The translations under genes were made by a program, and so were the position numbers. 64,000 nt of DNA from Flavobacterium fluviatile (GTDB lineage Bacteria > Bacteroidota > Bacteroidia > Flavobacteriales > Flavobacteriaceae), in the NCBI RefSeq assembly GCF_010645065.1, contig NZ_JAADZW010000020.1, positions 1 to 64,000 on the forward strand, given 5' to 3'. The notes beneath the pieces were generated by a model. That model worked only from the letters and a program-made list of their open reading frames with translations. It was not told the DNA's origin and did not search any database. This document shows positions 50,079-58,004 of the stretch, piece after piece (position 1 is the first letter of the stretch; each line of letters begins with the position of its first letter).

Positions 50079-52469
50079 ATGTATGTAGTAAAAAGAGATG
50101 GCCACAAAGAGCCTGTAATGTTTGATAAGATTACAGAAAGAATCAAAAAATTGTGTTACGGGCTTAATGAGCTTGTAGATCCTGTTAAGGTAGCCATGAG
50201 AGTTATCGAAGGATTGTATGACGGAGTTTCAACATCTGAACTTGATAATCTTGCGGCAGAAACAGCGGCTTCGATGACTATTGCGCATCCGGATTATGCA
50301 CAATTGGCAGCTCGTGTGGCAATTTCAAACTTACATTCAAATACAAAAAAGTCTTTCTCCGAAACGATGAAAGATATGTACCACTACGTGAATCCAAGAA
50401 ATGGTCAGGAAGCTCCATTAATTGCAGATGATGTTTACAAAGTGATTCAGGAAAACGCCGCTTTCTTGGATTCTCATATCATTTATACAAGAGATTTTAA
50501 TTACGATTACTTTGGTTTCAAAACTTTAGAGCGTTCTTATTTGCTAAAAATAAACGGTAAAATCGTCGAAAGACCACAGCATATGCTGATGCGTGTTGCT
50601 GTAGGGATTCACTTGGACGATTTAAAATCGGTAATTGAAACCTATGATTTAATGTCTAAAAAATACTTCACGCACGCAACGCCAACGTTGTTCAATGCCG
50701 GAACACCAAAACCTCAGATGTCTTCTTGTTTCCTTTTGGCAATGCAGGATGACAGTATTGACGGAATTTACGATACCTTAAAACAAACGGCTAAAATCTC
50801 GCAGTCAGCGGGTGGAATTGGTCTTTCTATTCATAATGTTCGTGCAACAGGATCTTACATTCGCGGTACAAACGGTACTTCAAACGGAATTGTTCCGATG
50901 TTGAGAGTATTCAACGATACGGCGCGTTATGTAGATCAGGGTGGAGGAAAACGTAAAGGAAGTTTCGCAATTTATATCGAAACATGGCATGCTGATATCT
51001 TCGAATTTTTGGATTTAAAGAAAAATACAGGAAAAGAAGAAATGCGTGCCAGAGATTTGTTCTTCGCGATGTGGACATCCGATTTATTTATGAAACGTGT
51101 TCAGGAAGATGGTCCCTGGACGTTGATGTGTCCTAACGAATGCCCGGGATTATATGATGTTTACGGAGAAGAATTCGAAAAACTGTACATGGATTATGAA
51201 TTCAGAGGAAAAGGAAGAAAAACAATCCGTGCCCGTGAATTGTGGGAGAAAATCCTGGAATCTCAAATCGAGACCGGAACACCATATATGTTGTACAAAG
51301 ATGCAGCAAACCGTAAATCGAACCACAAGAATTTAGGAACTATTCGTTCTTCTAACTTGTGTACTGAGATTATGGAGTTTACATCGAAAGATGAAATCGC
51401 AGTTTGTAACCTGGCTTCAATCTCATTACCAATGTTTATTGAAAACGGAAAATTCGATCACGAGGCACTTTACAATGTTACAAAACGTGTAACCCGTAAC
51501 CTGAACAAAGTAATCGACAGAAACTACTATCCGGTAAAAGAAGCAGAAAACTCTAACTTCCGTCACCGTCCGGTTGGATTGGGAGTGCAAGGTTTAGCCG
51601 ATGCTTTTATCATGTTACGTATGCCTTTTACAAGTGATGAAGCTAAAAAGCTGAATCAGGAAATTTTCGAAACTTTATACTTCGCAGCTGTAACCGCTTC
51701 TATGGAAATGGCGAAAGAAGAAGGACCATATTCAACTTTTGAAGGTTCGCCAATGTCTCAGGGAGAATTCCAGCACAATATGTGGGGAATGAAAGATGAA
51801 GAATTATCAGGTCGTTGGGACTGGGCTTCTTTAAGAAAAGAAGTTATGGAGCACGGTGTTCGTAACTCGTTATTGGTTGCGCCAATGCCAACTGCTTCGA
51901 CTTCTCAGATTTTGGGTAACAACGAAGCTTTCGAACCGTATACTTCAAACATTTACACACGTCGTGTATTGTCCGGAGAATTCATCGTCGTAAACAAACA
52001 TTTGCTTCATGACTTAGTTGAAAGAGGTCTATGGAACGAGTCATTGAAACAGGAAATCATGCGTCATAACGGATCTGTACAAAATATTGATGTGATTCCG
52101 CAAGACCTGAAAGAATTATATAAAACAGTTTGGGAAATGTCGATGAAAGATATTATCGATATGTCCCGTCAGAGAGGATACTTTATTGACCAGTCTCAAT
52201 CACTGAACTTGTTCATGCAGGATGCCAATTATTCTAAACTAACCTCAATGCACTTTTACGCATGGCAGTCAGGTTTGAAAACAGGAATGTATTACCTAAG
52301 AACAAAAGCGGCTGTAGATGCGATTAAATTCACATTAAACAACGATAAAAAAGAAGAAACACCAACCTTAGTTGCAGAAACGGAAGAAATCAATATTGAG
52401 GAATACAAAGCGATGCTGTTAAAAGCACAAGCTGCAGGTCCTGAGGATTGTGAGATGTGTGGGTCTTAA
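50079..52469 (+). CDS. nrdA: Ribonucleoside-diphosphate reductase subunit alpha, class I
   Basis: A 796-residue large subunit of class I ribonucleotide reductase. The N-terminal ATP cone has VVKRDGHKEPVMFDKITER (allosteric site). Active-site cysteines are in MSSCFLLAMQD, in SSNLCTEIMEF and in AVCNLASISL; the phosphate-binding MPTASTSQILGNNEAFEP loop and the C-terminal redox pair CEMCGS are all intact. It forms the holoenzyme with NrdB and is repaired by thioredoxin or glutaredoxin through the tail cysteines. It is separated from nrdB by a spacer, so a second promoter is possible. Confidence 0.97.
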   Translation: MYVVKRDGHKEPVMFDKITERIKKLCYGLNELVDPVKVAMRVIEGLYDGVSTSELDNLAAETAASMTIAHPDYAQLAARVAISNLHSNTKKSFSETMKDMYHYVNPRNGQEAPLIADDVYKVIQENAAFLDSHIIYTRDFNYDYFGFKTLERSYLLKINGKIVERPQHMLMRVAVGIHLDDLKSVIETYDLMSKKYFTHATPTLFNAGTPKPQMSSCFLLAMQDDSIDGIYDTLKQTAKISQSAGGIGLSIHNVRATGSYIRGTNGTSNGIVPMLRVFNDTARYVDQGGGKRKGSFAIYIETWHADIFEFLDLKKNTGKEEMRARDLFFAMWTSDLFMKRVQEDGPWTLMCPNECPGLYDVYGEEFEKLYMDYEFRGKGRKTIRARELWEKILESQIETGTPYMLYKDAANRKSNHKNLGTIRSSNLCTEIMEFTSKDEIAVCNLASISLPMFIENGKFDHEALYNVTKRVTRNLNKVIDRNYYPVKEAENSNFRHRPVGLGVQGLADAFIMLRMPFTSDEAKKLNQEIFETLYFAAVTASMEMAKEEGPYSTFEGSPMSQGEFQHNMWGMKDEELSGRWDWASLRKEVMEHGVRNSLLVAPMPTASTSQILGNNEAFEPYTSNIYTRRVLSGEFIVVNKHLLHDLVERGLWNESLKQEIMRHNGSVQNIDVIPQDLKELYKTVWEMSMKDIIDMSRQRGYFIDQSQSLNLFMQDANYSKLTSMHFYAWQSGLKTGMYYLRTKAAVDAIKFTLNNDKKEETPTLVAETEEINIEEYKAMLLKAQAAGPEDCEMCGS

Positions 52470-52583
52470 TTTTTTTAGAATAAAGAAAATAGAATAAAGA
52501 GAAAAGATTTATTCGAAATTAATAGAAAGCAGTTATTGTCATGATAGCTGCTTTTTTATATCATTTTGTTTTTTATTCGCAAT

Positions 52584-52687
52584 TTGTCATTCCGAGGAAC
52601 GAGGAATCTTCGCAAGAAACTCGACAAAGATTGATGATTAGCATTGTAGAGTTTCTTGTGAAGATCTTTCCTCCGTCAGGATGACAA
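52584..52687. repeat. GAGGAACGAGGAATC palindrome, left of GIY-YIG gene
   Basis: A stem-loop of about 104 bases. The first 39-base arm (52584-52622, GTCATTCCGAGGAACGAGG... ending AAGAAACTC) matches the inverse of 53186-53224 at 37 of 39 positions. Its own second arm (52649-52687) is more divergent. The spacer 52470-52770 outside it is AT-rich and without genes. Confidence 0.85.
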
Positions 52688-52770
52688 ACTGAGAGGAAAT
52701 TATTTAGAATAAGTAACAACACAAAAATTCCAGAAGCATTTCCAGATTATTAAACTTTATGTTGGTAGCT

Positions 52771-53085
52771 TTAATTAAATAAAGAGTTCAAAAAATCCAA
52801 ATCGGCATTAATGGTTTTGATTAACTCTAATTTTTTATTTCTACTCCAGCCTTTTATTTCTTTTTCACGGCTAATAGCTTCATGAATCCAGGTAAACTTT
52901 TCATAATATAGTAAAAACTCAACTTTATATTTTGAAGCAAAGCTTTTATTTCCATTAATAATATTTTCTGTATGTTGATGTAAACGAATTTTTAAGTTGT
53001 TGGTGACGCCAGTATATAAAACAGTCTTTGATTTGTTTGTTATAATGTAGATCCAATAAGTGTGGTAACCTTCTGATAATTTCAT
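52771..53085 (-). CDS. GIY-YIG nuclease family protein
   Basis: A 104-residue stand-alone GIY-YIG domain. The catalytic tyrosines lie in HTYWIYIITNKSKTVLYTG (IYIIT...YTG), the arginine in NLKIRLHQHTEN, and the glutamate in AISREKEIKGWSRNKKLELI. No other domain is present. Such tiny members are common in Bacteroidota; their targets are unknown. Uniquely in this window, the gene lies between a palindrome and an inverted copy of its arm, in the manner of a small mobile unit. Confidence 0.9.
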   Translation of the reverse strand: MKLSEGYHTYWIYIITNKSKTVLYTGVTNNLKIRLHQHTENIINGNKSFASKYKVEFLLYYEKFTWIHEAISREKEIKGWSRNKKLELIKTINADLDFLNSLFN

Positions 53086-53185
53086 TAGGATGATATTGAT
53101 TTATATTCAAAATTATAAATAAATAAAGAATTTTCTTTCTAAAATGTAATTTCTTTCATGCTAAGAACGTTTGCATGTTGGGGTT

Positions 53186-53224
53186 GAGTTTCTTGTGGAG
53201 ATTCCTCGTTCCTCGGAATGACAA
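53186..53224. repeat. GAGGAACGAGGAATC arm, right of GIY-YIG gene
   Basis: A 39-base sequence, GAGTTTCTTG at its start and GGAATGACAA at its end. It is the reverse complement of 52584-52622 with two mismatches. With the left arm it forms terminal-inverted-repeat-like ends 641 bases apart. No second hairpin arm is present on this side. Confidence 0.85.
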
Positions 53225-53360
53225 TATTGATGAAAAGTATTGGTTAAATTAAACTTAGATTTGACTAACAATTGAGTACTCAGAATATCAGAGTTAAAAT
53301 CTTTAAAAAATTAAACCTTTTTACAGAAACAAAGTCTAATCTTAAACTAACCTCTTTGTT

Positions 53361-54758
53361 ATGAAAAAAAGCAATCTTTGGTCGTTACGATTGGGTTTCT
53401 CTGGAAAGGAAGCTGCTAAAATCGAAAAATTCGGATTAGAAAAATTTTTAAAGAAATCATACGATTCAAAGTTTGATACACAGCTTCCTGATTTTTTACA
53501 GGATACTCCCAAAACAATTGCTGAATACAAAGCATTACGTCAATCTGCAAAAAATCTCGATCCCGAAGAAAAAAATAAAATCCAGAAAAAAGAAACCCAG
53601 ACTACAGCCGAACTCAAAAAATGGTGGATTGCCAAAATGGATACGGATGAATTTCCGTTGCGGGAGAAAATGGTTTGTTTCTGGCACAATCATTTTGTAT
53701 CGACTTCACAAAAAGTAAAAATCAACTACTGGATCTACCAGCACAATATGATTTTACGCGAAAATGCTTTTGGAAATTTCAAAGAACTGACCAAAAAGAT
53801 CGTAAAATCGAATGCTATGGTCAAATACCTGGATAATGTCGATAATAAAAAAGGCAAAATCAACGAAAACCTAAGCCGCGAATTACTGGAATTATTCACT
53901 ATCGGAATCGGGAATTACACCGAAGAGGATATTAAAAACGGAGCAAGAGCTTTGGCTGGATTAAATTATGGTGATGAAGCTGCGGTTTACAGAAAAAATT
54001 TAGAAGACAATAGCATTAAAACCTATTTTGGAAGAAGCGGAAACTGGAAATCCGATGATTTGGTTGATATTATTTTCGAACAAAAAAATATTCCGTACCT
54101 AATTACACGAAAAATTTTAAAATGGTTTCTTTATGATAATCCCTCAGAAGAATCGGTGAAATATTATGGTGACTATTTCAGGAAAGTAAATTTTGAAATG
54201 AAACCTCTACTGACTAAAATATTTACTGAAGAATATGCCAATGAGGCTTCAGGAAATAAAATTAAAGATCCTTTGGTTTATATTTTTCAGCTTATTGATG
54301 AATTGCAATTAAAAGGTTATAATGAAGCCATGATTGTTGCTTTTTTAAAACAACAGGGAATGGATTTGTACAATCAGGTGAATGTGAAAGGCTGGGATGG
54401 AGGTAATTCATGGCTCACTTCGCAGGTATATCTGCAGCGAAATAATACTTCAGATTTGCTTTGCAGCGGGAGAAGTCTTTCAAAAAAAGCGGTCAATACT
54501 ATGATGATGGAATCTTCTAAGCCTCAAAAGGAATTAGGAAAAAGAGAAGTTAAGATACAGTTTGATTCTAACGGAAACAATAAAACGATTATCACTGAAC
54601 TTTCAGACAGATTATTATGTAATGTAAATGAATCCATGCAAAAAGACATGGAAAATTTGCTTAAATATGATTTTGATCCTAAAAATCCTAATGCCAACTA
54701 TGCAGTTGTTCGTTTGTTTAATTATATCACAAAATTACCGGAATATCAGTTGATCTAA
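53361..54758 (+). CDS. DUF1800 domain protein
   Basis: A 465-residue protein of the DUF1800 family, with LWSLRLGFSGKEAAKIEKFG at the start, AFGNFKELTKKIVKSNAMVKYLDNVDNKKGKINENLSREL (the conserved leucine-glutamate block) and ENLSRELLELFTIGIGNYTEEDIKNGARALAG. It has no visible signal peptide. Its gene is followed by a DUF1501 gene 11 bases downstream, and this pair is widely conserved in Bacteroidota and Planctomycetota. Functions of both are unknown, though an export role through a shared pathway is inferred. Confidence 0.9.
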   Translation: MKKSNLWSLRLGFSGKEAAKIEKFGLEKFLKKSYDSKFDTQLPDFLQDTPKTIAEYKALRQSAKNLDPEEKNKIQKKETQTTAELKKWWIAKMDTDEFPLREKMVCFWHNHFVSTSQKVKINYWIYQHNMILRENAFGNFKELTKKIVKSNAMVKYLDNVDNKKGKINENLSRELLELFTIGIGNYTEEDIKNGARALAGLNYGDEAAVYRKNLEDNSIKTYFGRSGNWKSDDLVDIIFEQKNIPYLITRKILKWFLYDNPSEESVKYYGDYFRKVNFEMKPLLTKIFTEEYANEASGNKIKDPLVYIFQLIDELQLKGYNEAMIVAFLKQQGMDLYNQVNVKGWDGGNSWLTSQVYLQRNNTSDLLCSGRSLSKKAVNTMMMESSKPQKELGKREVKIQFDSNGNNKTIITELSDRLLCNVNESMQKDMENLLKYDFDPKNPNANYAVVRLFNYITKLPEYQLI

Positions 54759-54769
54759 AATCTATTTTT

Positions 54770-55933
54770 ATGAACAGAAGAAATTTTCTAACCTTAACGG
54801 GGACTTTTACCGGCGGAATACTGGTACTTCCAAGTTTTTTGCATGCATTTGGCGGACAAAGTAATTTGGTAATCGGGGAGCAGTGTCTGGTATTTGTTCA
54901 GCTCAACGGAGGAAATGACGGACTGAATACTTTTATTCCGTACGAAGATCCTTTGTATTATGATTTCAGAACCAAAATTGCCCTGAACAAAGATGTTGTT
55001 GTGGGTAAAAACAAGGGAATGGCTTTTCATCCTGCCTTAAAAGATTTTGCTCAGATGCAGCAAAACGGGGATTTAACGGTAATTCAAAATGTAGGTTATC
55101 CTGAACCGGTTCGTTCGCACTTTCGCAGTCAGGAAATTTGGCAGACAGCTGCGGATTCCAATAAATACATTAATGAAGGCTGGTTAGGAAGATATCTGGA
55201 TTTGCAATGCCACGATCATCAGCCAACTGCCGGGATTAATCTGGATTCGATAGATAACCTGGCATTAAAAGGAGCGGAGCCGAATACCATCACGGTAAAA
55301 GATCCCGATCGTTTTAAGGTGAAATCAAATAAGGAAAATGAAAAGCTATCCGATAATCCGCAATTGGACTTTGTACGGAAAATTGCGAATTCGGTTGTAG
55401 AAGGTTCAGATGATATTCAGAATGCCCTGAAGCAATCAAAAACCGAAATCAGTTATCCGAAAACCGGATTGTCTAAAAATCTAGAGTGGATTGCGAGGCT
55501 GGTAAAAGGAAACCTGAATTCGAAAGTCTATTATACTTCCCTTGGCGGATTTGATACGCACGACAATCAGCTTTCTATTCATGAAAGAAAACTGACAGAA
55601 TTAAATGATGCCTTGTACAGCTTTTATACCGATCTGAAACAGGCGCAATTACTTCAGAATGTAACAATCGTGGTGTTTTCTGAATTTGGAAGACGCGTAA
55701 AAGACAACGGAAGCGGAACTGATCACGGTACAGCGGCTCCAATGTTTATTATTGGAGGAAGTAATAAAGGAACAATTTTAGGGAGTAACCCAAATTTAGC
55801 TGATCTGGAAAATGGAGATTTAAAATACCAAATTGATTTCAGGTCAGTTTATGCTTCTTTGTTACAGCAAAAAATGGATTTTGATTATTCTAAGATTGGA
55901 ATTAAGAATAAACCGGTTTCTGGATTGTTTTAA
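54770..55933 (+). CDS. DUF1501 domain protein, twin-arginine exported
   Basis: A 387-residue DUF1501 protein. The N-terminus MNRRNFLTLTGTFTGGILVL has the twin arginine at residues 3-4 and a hydrophobic core, so it is a likely Tat substrate. The sulfatase-like fold is seen in VFVQLNGGNDGLNTFIPYEDP, GYPEPVRSHFRSQEIWQTA and SLGGFDTHDNQLSIHERKL, and VVFSEFGRRVKDNGSGTDHG holds the metal-site-like His/Asp residues. Its partner DUF1800 gene is directly upstream. Confidence 0.9.
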   Translation: MNRRNFLTLTGTFTGGILVLPSFLHAFGGQSNLVIGEQCLVFVQLNGGNDGLNTFIPYEDPLYYDFRTKIALNKDVVVGKNKGMAFHPALKDFAQMQQNGDLTVIQNVGYPEPVRSHFRSQEIWQTAADSNKYINEGWLGRYLDLQCHDHQPTAGINLDSIDNLALKGAEPNTITVKDPDRFKVKSNKENEKLSDNPQLDFVRKIANSVVEGSDDIQNALKQSKTEISYPKTGLSKNLEWIARLVKGNLNSKVYYTSLGGFDTHDNQLSIHERKLTELNDALYSFYTDLKQAQLLQNVTIVVFSEFGRRVKDNGSGTDHGTAAPMFIIGGSNKGTILGSNPNLADLENGDLKYQIDFRSVYASLLQQKMDFDYSKIGIKNKPVSGLF

Positions 55934-55964
55934 ATAAACTGGTTCAAAAAACATTTTATAAAAT

Positions 55965-55991
55965 AAAAAAAGAGCCATTGGCTCTTTTTTT
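55965..55991 (+). terminator. Terminator of the DUF1800-DUF1501 pair
   Basis: AAAAAAAGAGCC at 55965-55976 pairs with GGCTCTTTTTTT at 55980-55991 around an ATT loop. It lies 31 bases past the DUF1501 stop. Confidence 0.9.
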
Positions 55992-55993
55992 AG

Positions 55994-56197
55994 GCTTTGT
56001 TTTTAAGGAAACAAATAGCTTTATAATCCATTGCTCTGTCTTTTGAAGGAGAAACTTAGCTTTTCCTTGTTGCTTTGTTTTTTTACGGGACAAATAGCTT
56101 TATAATCCCATTGCTCTGTCTTTTAAAGGAGAAACTTAGCTTTTCCTTGTTGCTTTGTTTTTAAGGGATCAATTAGCTTTATAAACCCTTGTTTATT
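55994..56197 (+). repeat. 79-bp tandem repeat, about 2.5 copies
   Basis: Copies start GCTTTGTTTTT at 55994, 56072 and 56152 (78- and 80-bp periods). Each full unit has ACAAATAGCTTTATAATCC, TTGCTCTGTCTTTT, and an internal hairpin around AAGGAGAAACTTAGCTTTTCCTT-like arms (56046-56070 in the first). The third copy breaks off after AGCTTTATAA. No coding frame runs through. The rest of the 462-base gap (to 56395) is AT-rich with no other feature I can support except the Shine-Dalgarno at 56381. Confidence 0.75.
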
Positions 56198-56380
56198 TTT
56201 GTTTAGCAAATTTCACTCATTAGAACCGTGTTTGCAATACCTACTTTTAGTGATTTTTAGGAAAATTAGTTTCTTATATGAAATAATCTAAAGCATAAGT
56301 CATATTTTAAATGATTTGAATCAGGAAATTAGAAATGGATGATTATCAATCGAACAGCTGCTTTACAAATGTGATTGCAA

Positions 56381-56389
56381 AAGGAGGGG
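56381..56389 (+). promoter_or_regulatory. Strong Shine-Dalgarno of the small membrane protein
   Basis: AAGGAGGGG ends seven bases before the ATG at 56396. Such a match to the 16S rRNA 3' end is rare in Flavobacteriia, where most genes lack it, and it fixes the start at 56396 rather than at the TTG at 56375. Confidence 0.75.
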
Positions 56390-56395
56390 AAATTT

Positions 56396-56653
56396 ATGCC
56401 AGAGTTTTATATAGCGGTTACTATAATTTCGTTGTTTTTTGCTTTGTTAACTCTATTTGTAAATCACAAAACGTTTGTAATTACTTCACTCGTTTATGCA
56501 ATTTTGTTTTTATTGCTAAATGCATTTCATGTTATAACAACTGGAATGGAAGATATTTCTAATTTATCGCAAATGACTTTATTGACTTTTGTTGTAGTTG
56601 CAAATGTTCTTTTGATACTATCAATTAATAGATGGAGGAAGGAAATAATTTAA
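56396..56653 (+). CDS. Small three-helix membrane protein
   Basis: An 85-residue protein beginning MPEFYIAVTIISLFFALLTL, with three hydrophobic helices (about residues 3-22, 29-48 and 60-78) and a short basic tail (NRWRKEII). The start is set by the strong Shine-Dalgarno, which is itself unusual here. There is no recognised domain. It stands alone between the tandem repeat and the phenylalanine operon promoter. Confidence 0.7.
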   Translation: MPEFYIAVTIISLFFALLTLFVNHKTFVITSLVYAILFLLLNAFHVITTGMEDISNLSQMTLLTFVVVANVLLILSINRWRKEII

Positions 56654-56803
56654 TGAGCAAAGTTTTTTTACAGTTTTATTTTAAAAGCTTCAAAAAACCA
56701 ATTGTAAAAATCTCATTTCAAGCCTGATTGATTAAAATATCATACAAAACAAGTTAATTTTGTTAAGAAATCCTTTTTTGTTTCATAAAATGCATTATTT
56801 TTT

Positions 56804-56833
56804 TTGGTGCGGTTGAAATAATTTATACATTCG
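56804..56833 (+). promoter_or_regulatory. Promoter of the aromatic amino acid operon
   Basis: TTG at 56804-56806 is followed after 19 bases by TACATTCG at 56826-56833, one mismatch from the Bacteroidota -7 consensus TAnnTTTG at the standard spacing. Transcription would begin about 56840 and read through the leader peptide and attenuator. Confidence 0.7.
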
Positions 56834-56862
56834 CACAGAATTTAAAAAATAACACAAACAAA

Positions 56863-56922
56863 ATGGCAACTAACCGTTTTTATTTTAGCAACAACTTTTA
56901 TTTCTTCTTTAGTAGAAGTTAG
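56863..56922 (+). CDS. Phe/Tyr attenuation leader peptide
   Basis: A 19-residue peptide MATNRFYFSNNFYFFFSRS with six phenylalanines and two tyrosines, including FYFFF just before the stop. It lies between a clear promoter and a terminator, upstream of prephenate dehydratase. This is the layout of classic amino acid attenuators: when Phe-tRNA is scarce the ribosome stalls at the FYFFF codons. The stop codon TAG overlaps the antiterminator strand at 56919-56929, so a ribosome finishing the peptide would mask it. Confidence 0.9.
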   Translation: MATNRFYFSNNFYFFFSRS

Positions 56923-57004
56923 GATTGTGCTATGGTTATTTGAAACAAAATTAAAGACAAATAAAACTAATATACAATCCTGATGAAAATCAGGATTTTT
57001 TTTT
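56919..57004 (+). terminator. Phenylalanine attenuator (antiterminator/terminator switch)
   Basis: Terminator: AATCCTGAT (56976-56984), GAAA tetraloop, ATCAGGATT (56989-56997), then T's to 57004. Antiterminator: 56919-56929 (TTAGGATTGTG) pairs over 11 bp, two of them G-U, with 56973-56983, which overlaps the 5' arm of the terminator. The two structures exclude each other. Ribosome position on the leader peptide decides which forms, so pheA and the genes after it would be expressed when charged Phe-tRNA is low. Confidence 0.88.
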
Positions 57005-57010
57005 GACTAT

Positions 57011-57850
57011 ATGACAGCTAAGATTGCAATACAAGGTATCAAAGGTTCTTTTCATCATCAGGTTGTGAAGGAGTATTTCTCTGAAAATGTAGATATTGAT
57101 GAATGCCTGTCTTTTGAAGAACTGATCGACAGCCTTATTGCCGGAAAAACAGATCAGGCTGTTATGGCGATTGAAAATTCGATTGCAGGCCCGATTATCC
57201 CGAATTATGCTTTGATTGACAAGAATAATTTGCATATTATCGGAGAGCATTATTTAAACATTCAGCAGAATTTAATGGCTTTGAGAGGTCAGAAAATTGA
57301 AGATATCAGAGAAGTTCATTCACACCCTATGGCACTTTTGCAGTGTATGGATTTCCTGAAACAATATCCAAATATCAAATTGGTTGAGGATAAAGATACG
57401 GCAGAAACGGCAAGAAGAATTCAGCAAAACCAATTAACCGGAATTGCAGCGATTGCAAGCCAGACAGCTGCTGAAATGTACGATCTGGATATTATTGCGC
57501 CATCGATTCAAACGATCAAAAACAATATGACGCGTTTCGTAATCATTAAAAAGCAAAATTCATTTTTGCCGGAAAGCGAAATCAACAGGGCTTCTGTCAA
57601 ATTTGAATTGGATCATAAAAGAGGAAGTTTGGCAGCCGTTTTAAATGTAATGAGTGACTGCAAACTGAATCTGACGAAAATCCAGTCGCTTCCAAAAATC
57701 GAAACACCGTGGAAATATTCGTTTTTCGTAGATGTAACGTTTGAGAAATACGATGATTATGCAAAAGCCAAAGCGTTATTAAATATAATGGCAGAGTATT
57801 TTAAAGTGTTGGGGGAATATAAGAATACAAAGCCTTTGACTCAGTCATAA
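57011..57850 (+). CDS. pheA: Prephenate dehydratase
   Basis: A 279-residue monofunctional prephenate dehydratase, converting prephenate to phenylpyruvate. The PDT domain spans about residues 4-180: IAIQGIKGSFHHQVVKEYF, AVMAIENSIAGPIIPNYALI, VHSHPMALLQCMDFL and the catalytic TRFVIIKKQ. A C-terminal ACT domain (about 195-275; VKFELDHKRGSLAAVLNVMS, ESxP-type QSLPKIETPWKYSFFVDV) binds phenylalanine for feedback. The gene begins six bases after the attenuator T-run. It heads the pheA-aminotransferase-tyrA-DAHP synthase operon. Confidence 0.96.
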   Translation: MTAKIAIQGIKGSFHHQVVKEYFSENVDIDECLSFEELIDSLIAGKTDQAVMAIENSIAGPIIPNYALIDKNNLHIIGEHYLNIQQNLMALRGQKIEDIREVHSHPMALLQCMDFLKQYPNIKLVEDKDTAETARRIQQNQLTGIAAIASQTAAEMYDLDIIAPSIQTIKNNMTRFVIIKKQNSFLPESEINRASVKFELDHKRGSLAAVLNVMSDCKLNLTKIQSLPKIETPWKYSFFVDVTFEKYDDYAKAKALLNIMAEYFKVLGEYKNTKPLTQS

Positions 57851-57871
57851 AGTTTAAAATAGATTTTAGAT

Positions 57872-57935
57872 TGTCAGGCTGAGCGCAGTCGAAGCCCTTC
57901 AGTTTTAAAAGCCTTCGACTCCGCTCAGGGCGACA
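57872..57935. repeat. CTGAGCGGAGTCGAAG inverted pair
   Basis: An inverted pair of the CTGAGCGGAGTCGAAG family fills most of the pheA-aminotransferase gap; 18 of about 22 arm positions pair. The same family is at 7185-7209 and 14930-14995. Confidence 0.85.
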
Positions 57936-58004
57936 GAAGAGTTAAAAGTCGAAAAATAAAACATGAAGCTAACGTCGTAAAGCCTAAAGCAAAAAATAAA
58001 AATA

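Noticed and set aside
55994..56197. CRISPR array
   Set aside because: Direct repeats are 78-80 bp with no unique spacers between short repeats, and no cas gene is nearby.
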